Source of the DNA: Chara braunii
Taxonomy: Eukaryota > Streptophyta > Charophyceae > Charales > Characeae
Reading direction: 5' to 3'
NCBI GenBank assembly: GCA_003427395.1
Contig: BFEA01000840.1
Location: 186,189-248,627 of the forward strand
DNA length: 62,439 nt
Part shown: one piece after another, positions 40,440-53,100 of the stretch
Layout of the letters: every line of letters begins with the position of its first letter
Position numbering within the stretch: position 1 is the stretch's first letter
Position numbers and translations under genes: made by a program
Notes under the pieces: generated by a model
What the model was told of the DNA's origin: nothing
Databases searched by the model: none
Seen by the model: the letters and a program-made list of their open reading frames with translations, nothing else

Positions 40440-42828
40440 ATGTTCGAAGGAATTATTCCGGTGAACCTGGCAATTGGGTCGGTGAAGCGTGGGGAGGATT
40501 TTGTACGTGTGACAATGGACAAGGAAATTTATCGGATTCAGGAAGAATGGCTACGAGAACATGCAGTATCCATCTTCTTTGGAAACGATGCTTCATCCCT
40601 GTCGGGTGAGGTAAAAAGTCGGTTAGTACGGATCTATGAAGAAGGATGGGCTAATGGAGGAGAAATAAATGCCACCCCTAACAGAGGATTAATGCATAGT
40701 GAAGGACGAAACCTAGTCACGTACGTCGCTTCCTCCAAATAAATTGTTGCATGGATGTTGATGAAAAAACAGTCTAAGGTGGAAATGGACAAGAAAACCT
40801 ACGTGGTTAACTTTCGCCCATGGATGACAGAGTTAGAACTGTATGAGTGGCATGAGGCGATGACGTATCAGTTTTTTTGGATCAGGTGTCAACATGTCCC
40901 GGTTGGGGCTGTCCTTGCAGTAGCAGTTAAGCTGGCGTTTGGGTCAGTGCTAAAGGCCTATCCGACCTACTCAGACCCCCTCTCACCAGACCTGCGTAAC
41001 ATAAGGTTCGACCTGGAACCAATCGCCAAAAACCGGTTCAAAAGGTGGTTGGTAGTGAACCTGGATACAGGGGGCTATGTAGATATCAAAGTGGTATGCG
41101 CTTCCACCCCCTGGTGCAGGAAATGCAGGGTACACTCTCATGACGAATCTGATGAGAATTGCCCGGCAAAGAGCGGGAGTCAGAAACAGGGGCAGCAGGC
41201 GGGAGGTCGAAAGAACCTGGCTGGGGAAGAAGGGACAAAACCCTATGCAGAGCCTGACTACAAGGGCAAAGGCAAGGCAATTAAGAAGGGGGATGAGAAG
41301 ATTGAAAAGGACGAGGGAAAGGCTCTCAAGGAGAAAGAGGGGGGTGGGGTAAAGAGGGGAAGGGTGTCCCCACACACGAAAAAGGAGAACCCTCTCAGAA
41401 AGGACTTCCCTCCCCCCCCCAATCCCCTCCCCCTCTTCTTCGTCTCAGGCTAAGGGGAAAAACCTCAAATCGAAATCGAAATCCACGAGGAAACCCAAAC
41501 AAAAAGCGGACGGTTCGCACAAAAAGCAATGCAAGCCGACATCCGCACCTAAGCCCAAACAGGGGTCAGAGAACCCCCCCCCCCCTGGATGAGCCAGGGA
41601 AAATAAAAGAGATTCCACAGACAGAAGAAGAGAATGATGGAAAGATAAAAGGTTGTCTGAAAACAGGAACGGGAAGCGAGTTGAAACAGGGCCAGGAGCG
41701 GGCAGAGAAAGAATTGCGGGTAGACGAGGATATGGAGATGGACTCTCGTGATAAAGGGGAAACCCGAGGTCATGAGGTTGCGGAGGACAAAAAAGAATAG
41801 AGGTTGGAACGAGAGGAGTCTACGCAGATGAAAGTTAAGGGGGATGACCCCCATGTAGGCTCAAGCATGGAGGAAAAGGTGGGAAATATTCACCCCCACT
41901 CTAATACCCCCTCTCCTTTACCCCCCCCTTCTGCAAGAGATGATCGAAACTTGGGTATTAGCAGGCTATTCGTGTCTAACGATACATTTCCTTTAGAAGG
42001 GTTTTATGCCCCAAGCTCTAAGGAAAAGATCATACACTGAAAACTTCCTCTCTGTTCTGCTTCCAGGCTGAAGGGAAGGGGGGGCTGGACCTTAACAAAG
42101 ATTATACCCAAACAGACGGCCTACCCCTCCCTCCCGAACTGGAATTTGTAGTACCAGGTATATTCAAAGAAGGGGATTTCTCGTTTGACTCGGTACAACC
42201 AGACCCGACATTTAGTTCTCCGGCAAAATTGCAGCGCTCAAACCAATATTTGAAAATCTGCAAGGGGAGGAATGGTTATCATGAGAGAGGTCCTCTGGAC
42301 CATACAGGTGTTGGGGGTACCAAGAAACGAAGGCACAACGATACGGTGGATATGCACCGCCTGTCCAACGCGCCGCCCATGACCACTCTGTCCAGAACAG
42401 ATAGGAAAAAATAAAATTTCCCACAGTATCTGGTTCCAATAATTATCTATGACACACCATTGGGCCTCACATATATGATCTGGAAAAAGGATGATGCTTT
42501 GGAAATATCGGCGATTCGGGTTCCTACCCGGCCCTCAGAGAGACAAATCCTGGAGCTAGTGGCGGATCACGTGGTCAACCATACTTTTAAGTGTGGCATT
42601 TTGCAAACACCCAAAATGGGGCGCCACATTGTTAATCAAACAGATGGTTCCAAGGTGGTGTTGTATTGTGTGGTCCTAGGTATAGTGTCAATGACGGACG
42701 ATTTATGTAAATGGTTGGCCTTGACAGAAGCCCAGGCAGTCCTTTCCGCGGAAGATTTTCGAACCCATTTGGGAGCACTGTGCGCGCTCCTACACCCACA
42801 ACTACCTCCATCCGCATCCAACAACTGA
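40440..42828 (+). pseudogene. LINE-2 ORF1 with zinc knuckle, broken
   Basis: ATG at 40440. The first 100 codons run to an in-frame TAA (40740-40742), and the frame continues to 41453. The pattern of plant LINE ORF1 (DUF4283-like) is visible: a conserved RNA-binding N-terminal region (YVVNFRPWMTELELYEWH near 40800) then a CX2CX4HX6C knuckle (CRKCRVHSHDESDENC near 41118). A long Lys/Glu/Pro-rich linker follows in shifting frames. The C-terminal domain (42460-42828, PKMGRHIVNQTDGSKV) closes it and matches LINE-1. The product would bind LINE RNA. Frameshifted around 41450 and 42040-42460. Confidence 0.7.
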
Positions 42829-42879
42829 GCGGGATTGACCACTTGAATGGTCCTTCCACATAAAATCTGCTTGGCCAGT

Positions 42880-45800
42880 TAGAATATAAGAGGATTGGGC
42901 GACACAACAGATAGGGAAAAGAGTTCAAGATTGACTTCGTGGATTCACAATCATAATGTTCAAATTGTTTGTCTGCAGGAAACTAAACTCCATGCAGATA
43001 AAGAACAGGACTTTCGGAAACAACAGAAAAATTCCCATGAGAAATGAAAGTTGAAAAAACATTCCATAAAAAAAAAATCCTTCATATTTATTAATTATCA
43101 TTCCAATGTTTGTCCAATTATAAAATTTCCAATTTAATTTGATATTTCCCGTCTAAATATGAGTTTTCCCTTCCAACTACATCTATTTGTTCAAGATGGA
43201 ATAAAAATCTGAACGAGTTTATGAAATGTTTTAATTAGACTTTCATTCTACTACAACAAATATCGTCTAATTTAGATTGGATTAACCTATTTATGACTGT
43301 AAATCCTTACTTAGAATGGCAGTCCAATTAAAATATTTCATGAACTCATCCAGACTTTCATTCCATCTCTAGCATGCAGTTCAAATAAAAAGGGATACCC
43401 CATTCTTGGAAGGAAAGTTTTCAAGTAAGACGGAAAATTTTACAATTGGAATGATATTTTTTAAGATGGAATGAAAATTTGGAATTTAGAATGTACTTTT
43501 ACTCTAGAATGGCTATTTAATTCTGGAAATTTTTCTGTTCAACGCTGGGAAGGACCAAAATTTTGGTTCCCGGTGGAAGGTACCAAAGATGGGGTATGTA
43601 TTCCAGTGGACAAAAACCTGAAAGTTGACGTGTTAGACCACTATGCAAATCAGGAAGGGCGTTGGGTTTGGGTAAAACTGACGGTGGAACAAGAGGATTG
43701 GGCCATAATGACAGTCTACGCCCCTGTGGATTATAAGGAACACATAAAAAAAAATTATAATCTCCCGATACACATACCAGACGTTGAAAATCTGATAATC
43801 ATGGGAGACTGGAATACTGTACTCAGCCCGGGGTTGGATACACCTTCCCCAGACCACTGAGAGAAGACACGATAAGACTCCTTTCTTTCCTAGAATCCCA
43901 AGGCTTGACAGATGTATATAGGATTATGAACCCGGACTCTAGTGGTTATACATGTGGTTCGAAGCCAGCTTTCGGAACCCCACAACCTCGCAAGAGGCTA
44001 GATTTTACTTTGGCCAGAGGTGCAGTTTGGGACAGATGTATATGGACAGACTATTTTGTCTCCTCGCTCTCTGATCATTATCCAGTCATAATGGATATTA
44101 TATCCAAGGACATTATGGAAAGACGCAGACCCCCCTTTAGGTTGAACGTGTCTATCTTAAAGGACAAGGGTATCCCTGACTGGGTAAGTGATCAAATGAA
44201 AGCTTGGTCTGATGCAAAAGTATTGTTTGACGAAGATAACATGTGGGTGGAGGTGGGACTGGGTATAGTGCAGGCCGCCCTCAAGGTCTTTTCGAGAATG
44301 AAAGCTGCAAACGGTACCTGGAAGGAAAAGACGGTAATCAAAAAAATAGAAGAGGCAGAAAGTAAGATGGGGAAAGACCCGTTCTCATACTATTTCTGGT
44401 CTGAAAAGAGAAAAGCAGGCCTGGTTCAGTTAGAGGCGTTGGAACTTCAAAAGCAAACTCAGTGGTTGGAATGGTTCAAAGTAAGAGGAATGGTGGGATA
44501 CGACCGCATGACCAAAATGACCTTTAGGTCCCTCTTGCTTAGACAGAGCAGACCACCTATCAGGGAGCTCGTTCACCCCTTTGCGTGGAATGCCCCGGTA
44601 GCAAATACCACAGAACAAATGTGTGCTTATGCAATGGAATATTTCCAAGACATCGTTTCAACACGTAGACCGTTTGATTCTCCGGACTCTTATCTGTCGA
44701 AAGGCTTGGAGTTTTGGGCTAGTCAACATTCGAGGATCTCCTCTATAGATTGTGCATTGTTGGAGCAACCTTTGTCAGAAAATAAACTATGGAGGGCAGC
44801 TAAACAAATGGCCCTAGGGAAATGCCCAGGTATTGACAGATTACTGATTGAGCTGTTCCTATCTACCTGGGAGGCTTTTGCTCCCTTCTTGTGTCAATCT
44901 ATAATAAAGCTCTGGAAACAGGAACTCTCCCAAAAGGCATACCGCAGGGCGTCATCTCCCTTTTGTACAAAAAAGGTGACAAGCAAGAGGTAAGAAATTA
45001 CAGACCCATATCGGTACTCAATGTGGTATGTAAGCTTCTTGCCAAAGCACTGACTCTTCGATTAGCTGACCTCCTCCCTAACCTGATTGGTTGGGAACAA
45101 GGTGCATTTGTAAAAGGAAGGTTGATTTTTGGGAATATCTTAACTACGGTGCAAGGTTTAGAAATTATCAGCAAAGAAAAAAGGGAAATGGCGGTCTTAC
45201 TATTAGACATGGAGAAGGCCTACAATAAAGTAGGGTGGGTCTTTGTCTTTACCACTTTGAAGAAACTGGGTTTTGGCCAAGGGTTCTGCAGATGGGTGAA
45301 GGCAATGTACGCAGATGCCTCCTCCATGGTCACAGTAAATGGTAAGCTTTCAGGGGAGTTCAAATTAACGTGTTCCCTCCAGCAGGGGTGCCCTTTGTCC
45401 CCTTTACTGTTCGTTATTCAACTCAAGACCTTGTTGGATAACCTAAGGACAAACCCTAGGATTAGAGGCTAGTCAATCTCCCCCTCCCCTTCAATGGAAG
45501 GTAGGGGCTTTAGCTGACGACCTGACAGTCGCGGTGGAAAATACCCCTATAGTTATGCATGAACTACGTGTGGTATTGGATGAATATTGCTTACTATCGG
45601 AAGCCTCAATTAATTGGGACAAGTCAACTTATTTTTTATCATCTCCCTACGAGATCTGTGTGGACTGGGGCTTAAGACAGGTCCCCTCTGGTACATCGGA
45701 ACGTTTCTTGGGAGTTCGTGTTTCTTTGTCAAATTGTGGTGCATCACAGGATTTCCTGCTTTGGGACAAAGTCGCGGCAAGGATCAGCAGCTGGGTCGGT

Positions 45801-47561
45801 AACTTTCGATTGTCCCTATTTGGAAGGGTGTTGGTACTATCCACGACGGCCTTCTCTACGCTGTGGTTCCCACTAACGGTTCACTTATTGGGCGAAGACG
45901 CATATTCAAGGATCAGGAGAGCAGGTTCGAGATACTTGTGGAAAACGGCCGCTGGAGATGAGGAAAGTTTCATCTCAAAAGTGGAATGGGATGCTGTTGC
46001 ACTGCCACGAGACCAGGGAGGCCTGGGAATCTTGGATCCAAAACGTCAAAATATTGCTCTACTTGCCAAACGGCCTGTTTTAGGAATGACTGAAAATACA
46101 AACAAACTTTGGATGCAACTGGCAGAGTATATTCTCGGGAAGGAGTGAGACATGTCCCAGACCTCGCATGTCTGACTCTGTATGTTAATACAGTCCTACA
46201 CTTCCAAGCGTCCCAAGTCAAGAACTTGGAAAAGTATATTAACAACATGGAACAAGATTCGCTCACATCTACTAAGAGAACCATCCACTTTCACGGAGGT
46301 CTGTAACCAACTTTTGTTCGATAATGTCTTTATCAAACAAAATGATGGGGCAACATTTCTCGCAGATGGTTCTCCTGGTTCTTTTGGGCAAACTTAGATC
46401 AAGAAAGGGATACTACAGATTAAGGACGTATGGGATGTCGAACAAGGTTGCTGGCGATCCGAGCAGGAGATGAGAAAGAAACTTCCAAGACTACAGTATG
46501 TAGAATCTAACTCGGAAACACTGATAAGAGCGATTCCTACATCCTGGACATCCCTGTTGAAGGAGGAAACGGGGGAGAAAACAGGGCACTTGGCTCAGAT
46601 CACCAGATGGCTCCAGGGTGTGGAGGGTGAGGGGTCCAGACCACACAACGGGATTCAAAGTTCAGATATGGATTGATGGGGCTAGGGGGAGGGATCACAA
46701 TGTACTGAGCTTGGAGGGGGAAAAAGTGGTTTAAGATCTAGATGATCTTGCGGAGATAAGAGTTCTAGAACAACGGGGAGCCAGGAAGCAACAAACTTTC
46801 ACATGCTTGGGGAGGCTGAGAGATTCAAAGTCAAACCGCTTATGTATGGCTGGGAGAAGGGTTTGACTCAGTCAGCGGAGGACATCCCACTCATCAAGTA
46901 TAAACCAAAGGTGGGGGTTGCAGTTCAGTCGTCTTCAATCCTGGACTCGCCAACAGCAAAAGCATCAAGAAGGTTTTATTCTGCACATGATGTGGCAAGC
47001 CAAAGCCCGCAATGGAACAAGCTATGGAAGGCGTTGAAAAGGCTTCCCTCACAAAAGCAGGCTAGTTTGAGATGGCAGCAAGCTTTACAGGTCGTCCCAG
47101 TGGCCACTTGGCTAGTGGGAAAGGGGATGAATGTCCTTGAGTCCTGCAAGAGATGTGAACTAGACAGCAAATCCTCAACTCACCTTTGGCTCCAATGTCC
47201 GCTGGCTACCCAAGTATGGGAATGGTAGAGGACACTTTGGAAGATCTTTGCAGATAACTCTGTGGAGTGGTCAGAAAAATGGATTTTACACAGCTCCGCT
47301 CCCCCGAACACATGCTTCACATCAGGATGGGGCTATGTGGCCCTGGTATGCAGAGGAGTGGTTATGGATGCCATCTGGTCAACAAGAAACGCCAAAGTCT
47401 TCTGCAGCTCGGACACAGTATTCCATATGCAAATCCAACTGGTCTGTAAGAATATTCGGTTAGCTATTCGCACAGACTGGGAAAAATGCCGCTGGTCTAA
47501 GGGCAAGGGCCGTTTTTGGTTTCTCATAACTTGGATACTAGGAACGGAATGGCCAAGGTGA
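42880..47561 (+). pseudogene. LINE-2 ORF2: endonuclease-reverse transcriptase, broken
   Basis: The endonuclease start lies near 42880-43020 (CLQETKLH), is interrupted by the MITE, then resumes (RWEGPKFWF, GDWNTVLSPGLD near 43810, SDHYPV near 44070). RT: ALGKCPGIDR near 44810, RNYRPISVLNVV near 44995, LDMEKAYNKVGW near 45205, LQQGCPLSPLLF near 45380, catalytic ALADDLTVAV near 45510. Zinc domain: CKRCELDSKSSTHLWLQC near 47145. Frames change near 44970 and 45470. Stops at 46146 (TGG to TGA) and 47226 (TGG to TAG) replace Trp conserved in the sister copies. Confidence 0.85.
43021..43540. mobile_element. AT-rich palindromic MITE, copy in LINE-2 (520 bp)
   Basis: Reverse-orientation copy of 9092-9611 with ends CAACAGAAAAATTCCC and, from the other side, GAACAGAAAAATTTCC. 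LINE-2 endonuclease sequence reads on across it. Its first roughly 30 bp and the TTTATGAAATGTTTTAATTAG and ATTTCATGAACTC arms form a large foldback. Both known copies are the same length, so the family is homogeneous in size. Confidence 0.75.
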
Positions 47562-48009
47562 CATCAGAAGGTAAATTAAAGTTTGGTCCTTGGCTTCAGG
47601 AAGGAGTGGCTGGCAGATTGAAGGACACCGGTTACACGTAGGTTTTGTGAGTTTCTGCTAGGGTTTTAGGTGTCCTCGTCCAGACACTTTAAGTTCCCGT
47701 TTTCCGGTTTTGTTACCAGTCATCAAAGTACTCAACAGAAATTCAGAGAGTTTATGAGCTAGTCACTATCAGTTAACTCTCCTTTACTTTGTGCTTCAAG
47801 TTTATTTTTGGAAAGCGTAGCAGCAGGGGACGCTGGACCCGGTTTTCCAACAACATTGATTTGTTTTATTTTTAATCAGTAGGTTTGGTCATCGAGCCTG
47901 GCTCGTAAGCAAAACTGGTTGAGGCTGCTAGGATAACTCGGGGTTGAATTGTGAGGTCCCCGGCCTCGCTCAATTGTGTTGTTTTTGTAATAAAATGTTT
48001 CAGCTTTCC
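47562..48009 (+). other. LINE-2 3' untranslated region
   Basis: Non-coding. It ends AATAAAATGTTTCAGCTTTCC before the A-tail, so an AATAAA-type signal lies about 15 bp upstream. The conserved hairpin is at 47833-47849. Confidence 0.65.
47833..47849 (+). promoter_or_regulatory. Conserved LINE 3' UTR stem-loop, LINE-2
   Basis: CTGGACCCGGTTTTCCA, preceded by GGGGACG as in the other LINEs. Stem TGGA/TCCA; about 160 bp before the A-tail. Confidence 0.55.
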
Positions 48010-48063
48010 AAAAAAAAAAAAAAAAAAAAAAATGGAGAAAGGCAAAAAAAAAAAAAAAAAAAA

Positions 48064-49074
48064 GACCTCTCACCTGAAATTACGGCAGAGTGCTTCCCAG
48101 CCATCAGATCACAAATGATCTGATGGTGGTGGTGGTAGCAACAACAGTGCAGAAAGTAACTACCACATTTTCTGAAATAAAGGGCATCGCCGGACGGTGC
48201 AAAAAACGAAACGAAACGACCTCAAACCTTGCGAGAGGCCCAAGAATCACCGTTTTTACTCGTTTTTTGGACCACCGCCGCATGGCACATGCGAATTCCC
48301 TCGCGGAAAGGGCTTCGCTCGCTTCAAACTTCTCTCGCAACGCCTGACACACGCAAAAGTACAAAATGTTTGGATGTACTCTCTTTGGAGCGACATGTTG
48401 CACTCGTGCGAATTCGCAGCTCCACCAGCAGTGAAGCGGAGGACCTGCGAGTTCGCGCGAGTTGCAGGCAGGGATAGCCGCTGCACACTCGCGAACTTGG
48501 AGTCTGACATCTTTCGCAAGGAAACGCTGACAGGATCCGCGAGGGCGTTGTGTGGTGAAACGTACGTGAAACGGAGTCATTTTTTCTTTCGTGTAGCGTG
48601 CGACGAGGCCCAAACTCAACTTCTGTCAGCAGTGATCCTGACGCCCTCCATATACTCCGTGATTGAAGGAGGGATCCACCCAATGAGATAATTGCACAGC
48701 AGCAAGCGAAATACTGAAAATCTTATGTCCAGTGGGCCTATAGCCGACCCCACTCTCTTTTGAGGTTGGCCATGCCCCAACGGATTGAAAAGATTTTGGC
48801 GGGAAGCTTCCTTTGCACCGGCATGCCCAGTGTTAAGGAGAGGAGAAGGGGAACCAAGATTTCCTTACTTTTTCGGGTAATACATGTAAAATACTGAGCG
48901 TGGGATCACCAGTACTGCACGGCAGGGCTTGGGTCACTCAACTGCCAAACAAACTCTTTTCTATCCTATCCGGTTGCTAGTGGGACCATGCCCCTGGGCA
49001 ATTGCAAAATCGGTGCCTCTCATGGTCACAAAGGGCGGAAAAAGCGAAAGAGAATTTGCGAGGGCCAAAAGAGA
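48064..49074. other. Intergenic between LINE-2 and LINE-4, no gene recognised
   Basis: An 11 bp perfect inverted repeat (CCATCAGATCA with TGATCTGATGG) lies at about 48099-48124. Between 48200 and 48560 the sequence is rich in CGCGAA, GCGAATTC and TTCGC motifs, many in inverted pairs. Open frames on both strands reach 171 codons but have no recognisable motif and are probably by-products of the low stop density in CG-rich sequence. Confidence 0.5.
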
Positions 49075-49087
49075 ATTTGCCACCACC

Positions 49088-49089
<2 letters not shown>
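49075..49089. repeat. LINE-4 target-site duplication, left copy
   Basis: ATTTGCCACCACCTC here is identical to 61708-61722, a perfect 15 bp direct repeat bounding LINE-4. The T-run that follows is the reverse complement of its A-tail. Confidence 0.85.
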
Positions 49090-49117
<28 letters not shown>

Positions 49118-49118
<1 letters not shown>

Positions 49119-50176
49119 TAGAAAATGGCCCTTGTGATATCCCTCTATCCTGGCGATGGTAAGAGAACCGCCAGAATTGAGGGCTTACCAGTCGGGCTGC
49201 TCCATCTATTGGTAGGGAGCGGCACCTGCTGGAAACCGGGTCCAGCGTCTCATAGATACATCTAGTAACACTGAGAATGTTGGTTGCTGTTTTCCGGGGC
49301 TGTGGCTATTTCTAAATCATCCTGGGGCTCCATCTTCCCAAGGAGCTGCTAATATCACCCCACCCTTTTAAGGAGCATTCTGTATCTATGAACCCAACCC
49401 TCATTTGAGCAGCCCCTATTAGAACACGAAATCATGTCACCTGTTGACAGGTCTAATACCCGTGTGGCTAATGTACGACTATCGCCCCTCTCGGAGCTGC
49501 TAGTTGTGACCTCTGTAGATCAGTATCATATAGATAAACGATTTGGTCAGCTGCCATCATATCTGTTATCCTAAGAGATCCTTGAGGAATTTGTGTCACT
49601 CTTATTGCAAGGTATAGATAGAAAGCTTTTAGCAAAAGGTGGTAGTTGGTCATGTTGTCCCCCATGTCCTTATATCCGGAACAATGTTGTATTTACGGGT
49701 TTAGCAGATTGTGGCCATATGCCTGTTCAAATACTGTGATCTCTTGAATGCCAAGGTCCCCATCTGCCATGTGTCTCCAAGATCCCCATCTGCCATGTGT
49801 CTCTGCCACGTGTCTCCAATAGTCTCCCACTTCTGTCGGTGGTCTTGGCCACATACGAGTTATTTGTCCCGTCGTCTCAAATATACCCACTTGTGGCCGT
49901 CCTCTGCAGCCAGTATGAAAGCGGCGGGATGCAGGAGGTACAGGGGCGGGGAGGTGAAGAGGGATGTGAGGGAGTCAGGGAGGGGGTGGCTGTAGGGATA
50001 GCTTGCGGGGAGTAGCGGCAGGGGCAGCAAGTGGGGAGTGGAACAGGTCATAGCAAGGCTGGGGCCAGGGCAATTGCAGGGCTGGGGTGTTGTGGGATTA
50101 ACAGAAAGTTGGTCGATAGATATGGGACTGCAAAGTCATCAAGAGATCTTTTCTGCCAGAGTGGTTCGTCCCCCCT
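49118..50176 (-). other. LINE-4 3' untranslated region
   Basis: Non-coding. A 26 bp tandem repeat (AAGATCCCCATCTGCCATG and neighbours) occurs about two and a half times near 49752-49815. The conserved LINE hairpin is at 49229-49245. The segment 49915-50060 is G-rich on the plus strand. Confidence 0.6.
49229..49245 (-). promoter_or_regulatory. Conserved LINE 3' UTR stem-loop, LINE-4
   Basis: On the minus strand CTGGACCCGGTTTCCAG, preceded by GACG and followed by CAGG, nearly identical to LINE-1 and LINE-2 although the coding regions belong to a different family. About 110 bp from the A-tail. Confidence 0.6.
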
Positions 50177-53100
50177 CTAGTTTTTCCAGCGGATTAAAAG
50201 GTCGTCTAAGAGCTCAGAGAAGGCGTGGCGCGGGTCCTGCCAGATCTGACAGTAGGACTCCTTTAATGCTTCTTTGAGAGTAGCGTCTGTTTCATCTTCA
50301 TAGCTCTGCTTCATGACTTTCCAGGCATGTTGTGTGCGAGATCTGATTTCTTCCTCTATCGCCTGCTGTGCTTGCTGCAGACCATATTGGTGGTCTTTTC
50401 TCTCAAAGGAGCATCTAGCTCTCCAGGCTTGCATGAGAACATGCAGTCTCATGTACGAGAAGAGGTTAGTGGCGAATGGAGTCCAGTGTCGTAGTAAGTG
50501 TTGGTTTTCTCCTAGCAAGATGAGGCCCAGGTCCCATGGGATGTGCAAATTCGTGAGCGAATGGAACGCCGCATCCCACCACCTCCATATTTGGGCTACC
50601 ATCAGGCATGCCAAGAGGCAGTGTTCGAGTGTTGCCCTGGCTGGCAATGTCGCCCTGTTGCAATAGGTGCAGATGGGGGACAGCAAGCCTTTTTGCTCCA
50701 ATTCCGTTCGCGACACAAGCCAATCGGGGGTGGGAAGGCAACGGTGTAAGATTTGCGATTGCGGGGATCTGAGGTTTGTAGGTATCAGTTTGGCAAACTT
50801 GGTCCATGGGGGGTTGCGCAACAGCTGTGGATCGAGGGGTGAGTCCCGCTCCCATCTCTGTAGAATTGTTTGTCATAATTGCTGTTTTGGGCGAGCGGCT
50901 CTGTACCCCCCTTTAATAGTATAGTCCCAAATGTGCATAGCCTGTTGGCCTGTCCATTCCCAGTCATCCAAATCAAAGGGGAGACGGGCTATGGGCGTGG
51001 CAGGTTCATATGCCTGGAACCCTATCTGTTGGTCACCCACCACTCTGACGATCATCAGGCCTGCCCACAGTTCTGTAGTGTCCTGATCTTCATCTCGGGC
51101 GAGCTGGGAAAGCCTCACTCCCGGGCTGTGCAGGGCGAAGGCTTCCAGTGTGCACCTTCCATTATGCATGTCGCGTACCCTGTACACAGTCTGCGGTCTG
51201 GGTAGATCAGCATATCTGACCACCCAATCCAGTGGTTGAATTGTTGGGCCTGTTTTAAGTGTTTGGTGCCAGGCCAGGGGAAGACCTTCTATCAGTTGAC
51301 GGGTCTTTTCTTCCAAGTTTCTTGCATACTTCAACTTGGCCTGCAGTTTCTCCGGGGAGGCCCAATTCTGCTGAACAGGGTCCCAAAGATCACCTACTGT
51401 GTAGATTCCTTTTTGGGCCCAGGACAGCCACGGCGAGTTTGCTGTGAGCAGAAACGGGTTGCTCGTCTCATCCAAGATGAAAGGGTTGCCAAACAACGGT
51501 TGTCTCCATATGGAGTGCCACCTGTTGGGTGGGCGTTTTTGCTTGGGACCTCGTCTCCTCCACAGTTTTAACATGTTTGTCCAAAGGGGGTCATTGGAGA
51601 TGTCATTCCTGATGGCCTGCGCCATACCCGTCGCGTGTTTGTGTCTGCGGGGGCCCGGGATTGTCCAGTGGTTATTGGTCAACCACTGAAAGGGGTGCAG
51701 GCGGTGGGTGGGGGGGTGTTGTTTGGGGTGCCAGGCCAGCGATCTGCACACAGGCCAACGGAGCCCAAGGTATGTTATTACCGACCAGGAGTCTGATCAA
51801 CACTTTGAAAATCATTGCCTCACTCTCCCTCTCCGGGTCCAGTATCCCCAATCCTCCCTTGGTTCTTGGTTGTCTGAGGATGTCCCAACTCACCCTATTC
51901 ATGCAACTCCCAAATTTGGCGTTGTTTTTCCAAAGATTTGTGGTTAGCGCCTTTTTTAGCATGGTGTATTGTTGTGGGTTCAGTGGCCACACTGCCAGTT
52001 TGTACCATATGACCGCGAGGATGGCATTATTGATCGCCAATGCCCTCCCTACCAGGGATGTATGCAGCCCATCCCATCTTGCCACGCGGTCAATAGCCAG
52101 GTCCACAAGGTTATCGCCATGGTCCACCATAGGTCCCATCGCTGTTAGCTTCACCCCCAAAATCCTGATGGTGTCTTCCTTTCTTGCCCATGATACACAC
52201 GGCTCCGGTGGAGGGGGCTGGTCTTGTGGGTGGAGCCACCAGCCCTCTGTCTTAGAGCCCCAATTCACTGTCATTTCTGCCGCCAAAGAAAAGAGGTGTA
52301 TGGTTTGAGCCACGACCTGGAAGCTACCGGCGTCTGCCCTTATGAAAACCGTGAGGTCATCTACAAACAGTGACGTCACCGGGATGAGATGGTCAGGGAT
52401 ATCCGGTATGGGCACTTTGCTGATTTTTTGGTGGGCTCTGATCTTTGCTGCAAGGGCCTCCATGACTATTACGAAGAGGAGGGGCGCGATGGGGTCTCCT
52501 TGTCTTACTGATCTCTGCAACTTTACGGGTGGTGAAAGACGGTCGTTAATCATTATGTTGGTAGTGGCTGATCTATGAAGGAGGGACACCCAATGGCAGA
52601 ACCCGGGGCCAAAGTCCATTTTGACCACACACATATCCAAGAAGTCCCAGTCAACGTGGTCATATGCTTTCTCAAAGTCTATAAACAGAATTGCGGCTTG
52701 GAGTTTACGCTGACGTGCACATTTGATAGTTTCATTGACCAAAAGAATATTATCATGGATATTTCGATTGGGCATAAAACCCGTCTGATCTGGATGAATC
52801 AGTAGATTCATGAACGGCAGCAGACGGATAGTAAGAGCCTTAGCCACCAGTTTCTATGGGACCGGAAGAAGGGTGATGGTGCTATAGTTTCGGATGTCCT
52901 CTTTGTCTCCCTTTTTATGAATGAGTGTGGTCACTCCTTGACCTATCATTCCCCCAAAGGAACCTTCCTTCTGGACGCTTGCTATATAATCCATCAGATC
53001 ATCTTTAAGAAGGGTCCAGAAACGCACCCAAAATTCTTTCGGGAAGGAGTCAATCCCTGGTGTTTTCTCATCCTCCATGTCCTTTAAGGCTGCCCAGATC

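Larger units (their letters stand above)
40440..48032 (+). mobile_element. LINE-2: near full-length plant-type LINE, decayed
   Basis: ORF1 (40440-42828), ORF2 (about 42880-47561), 3' UTR with conserved hairpin, and an A-tail at 48010-48032. Same family as LINE-1 and LINE-3, sharing protein motifs and the 3' UTR segments GGTTGAGGCTGC and GGTCCCCGGCCTC. It carries the AT-rich MITE at 43021-43540. Several stops and frameshifts make it inactive. A second A-run at 48044-48063 lies just beyond its tail. Confidence 0.85.

Noticed and set aside
39918-48040. AAATGGAGA as the LINE-2 target-site duplication
   Set aside because: Only 9 bases, A-rich and adjacent to the A-tail, so chance matching is likely. 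Not used to set the 5' end.
48104-48619. 171-codon minus-strand frame between LINE-2 and LINE-4
   Set aside because: No recognisable motif, an overlapping frame of similar length on the other strand, and a CG-rich composition that lowers stop frequency.
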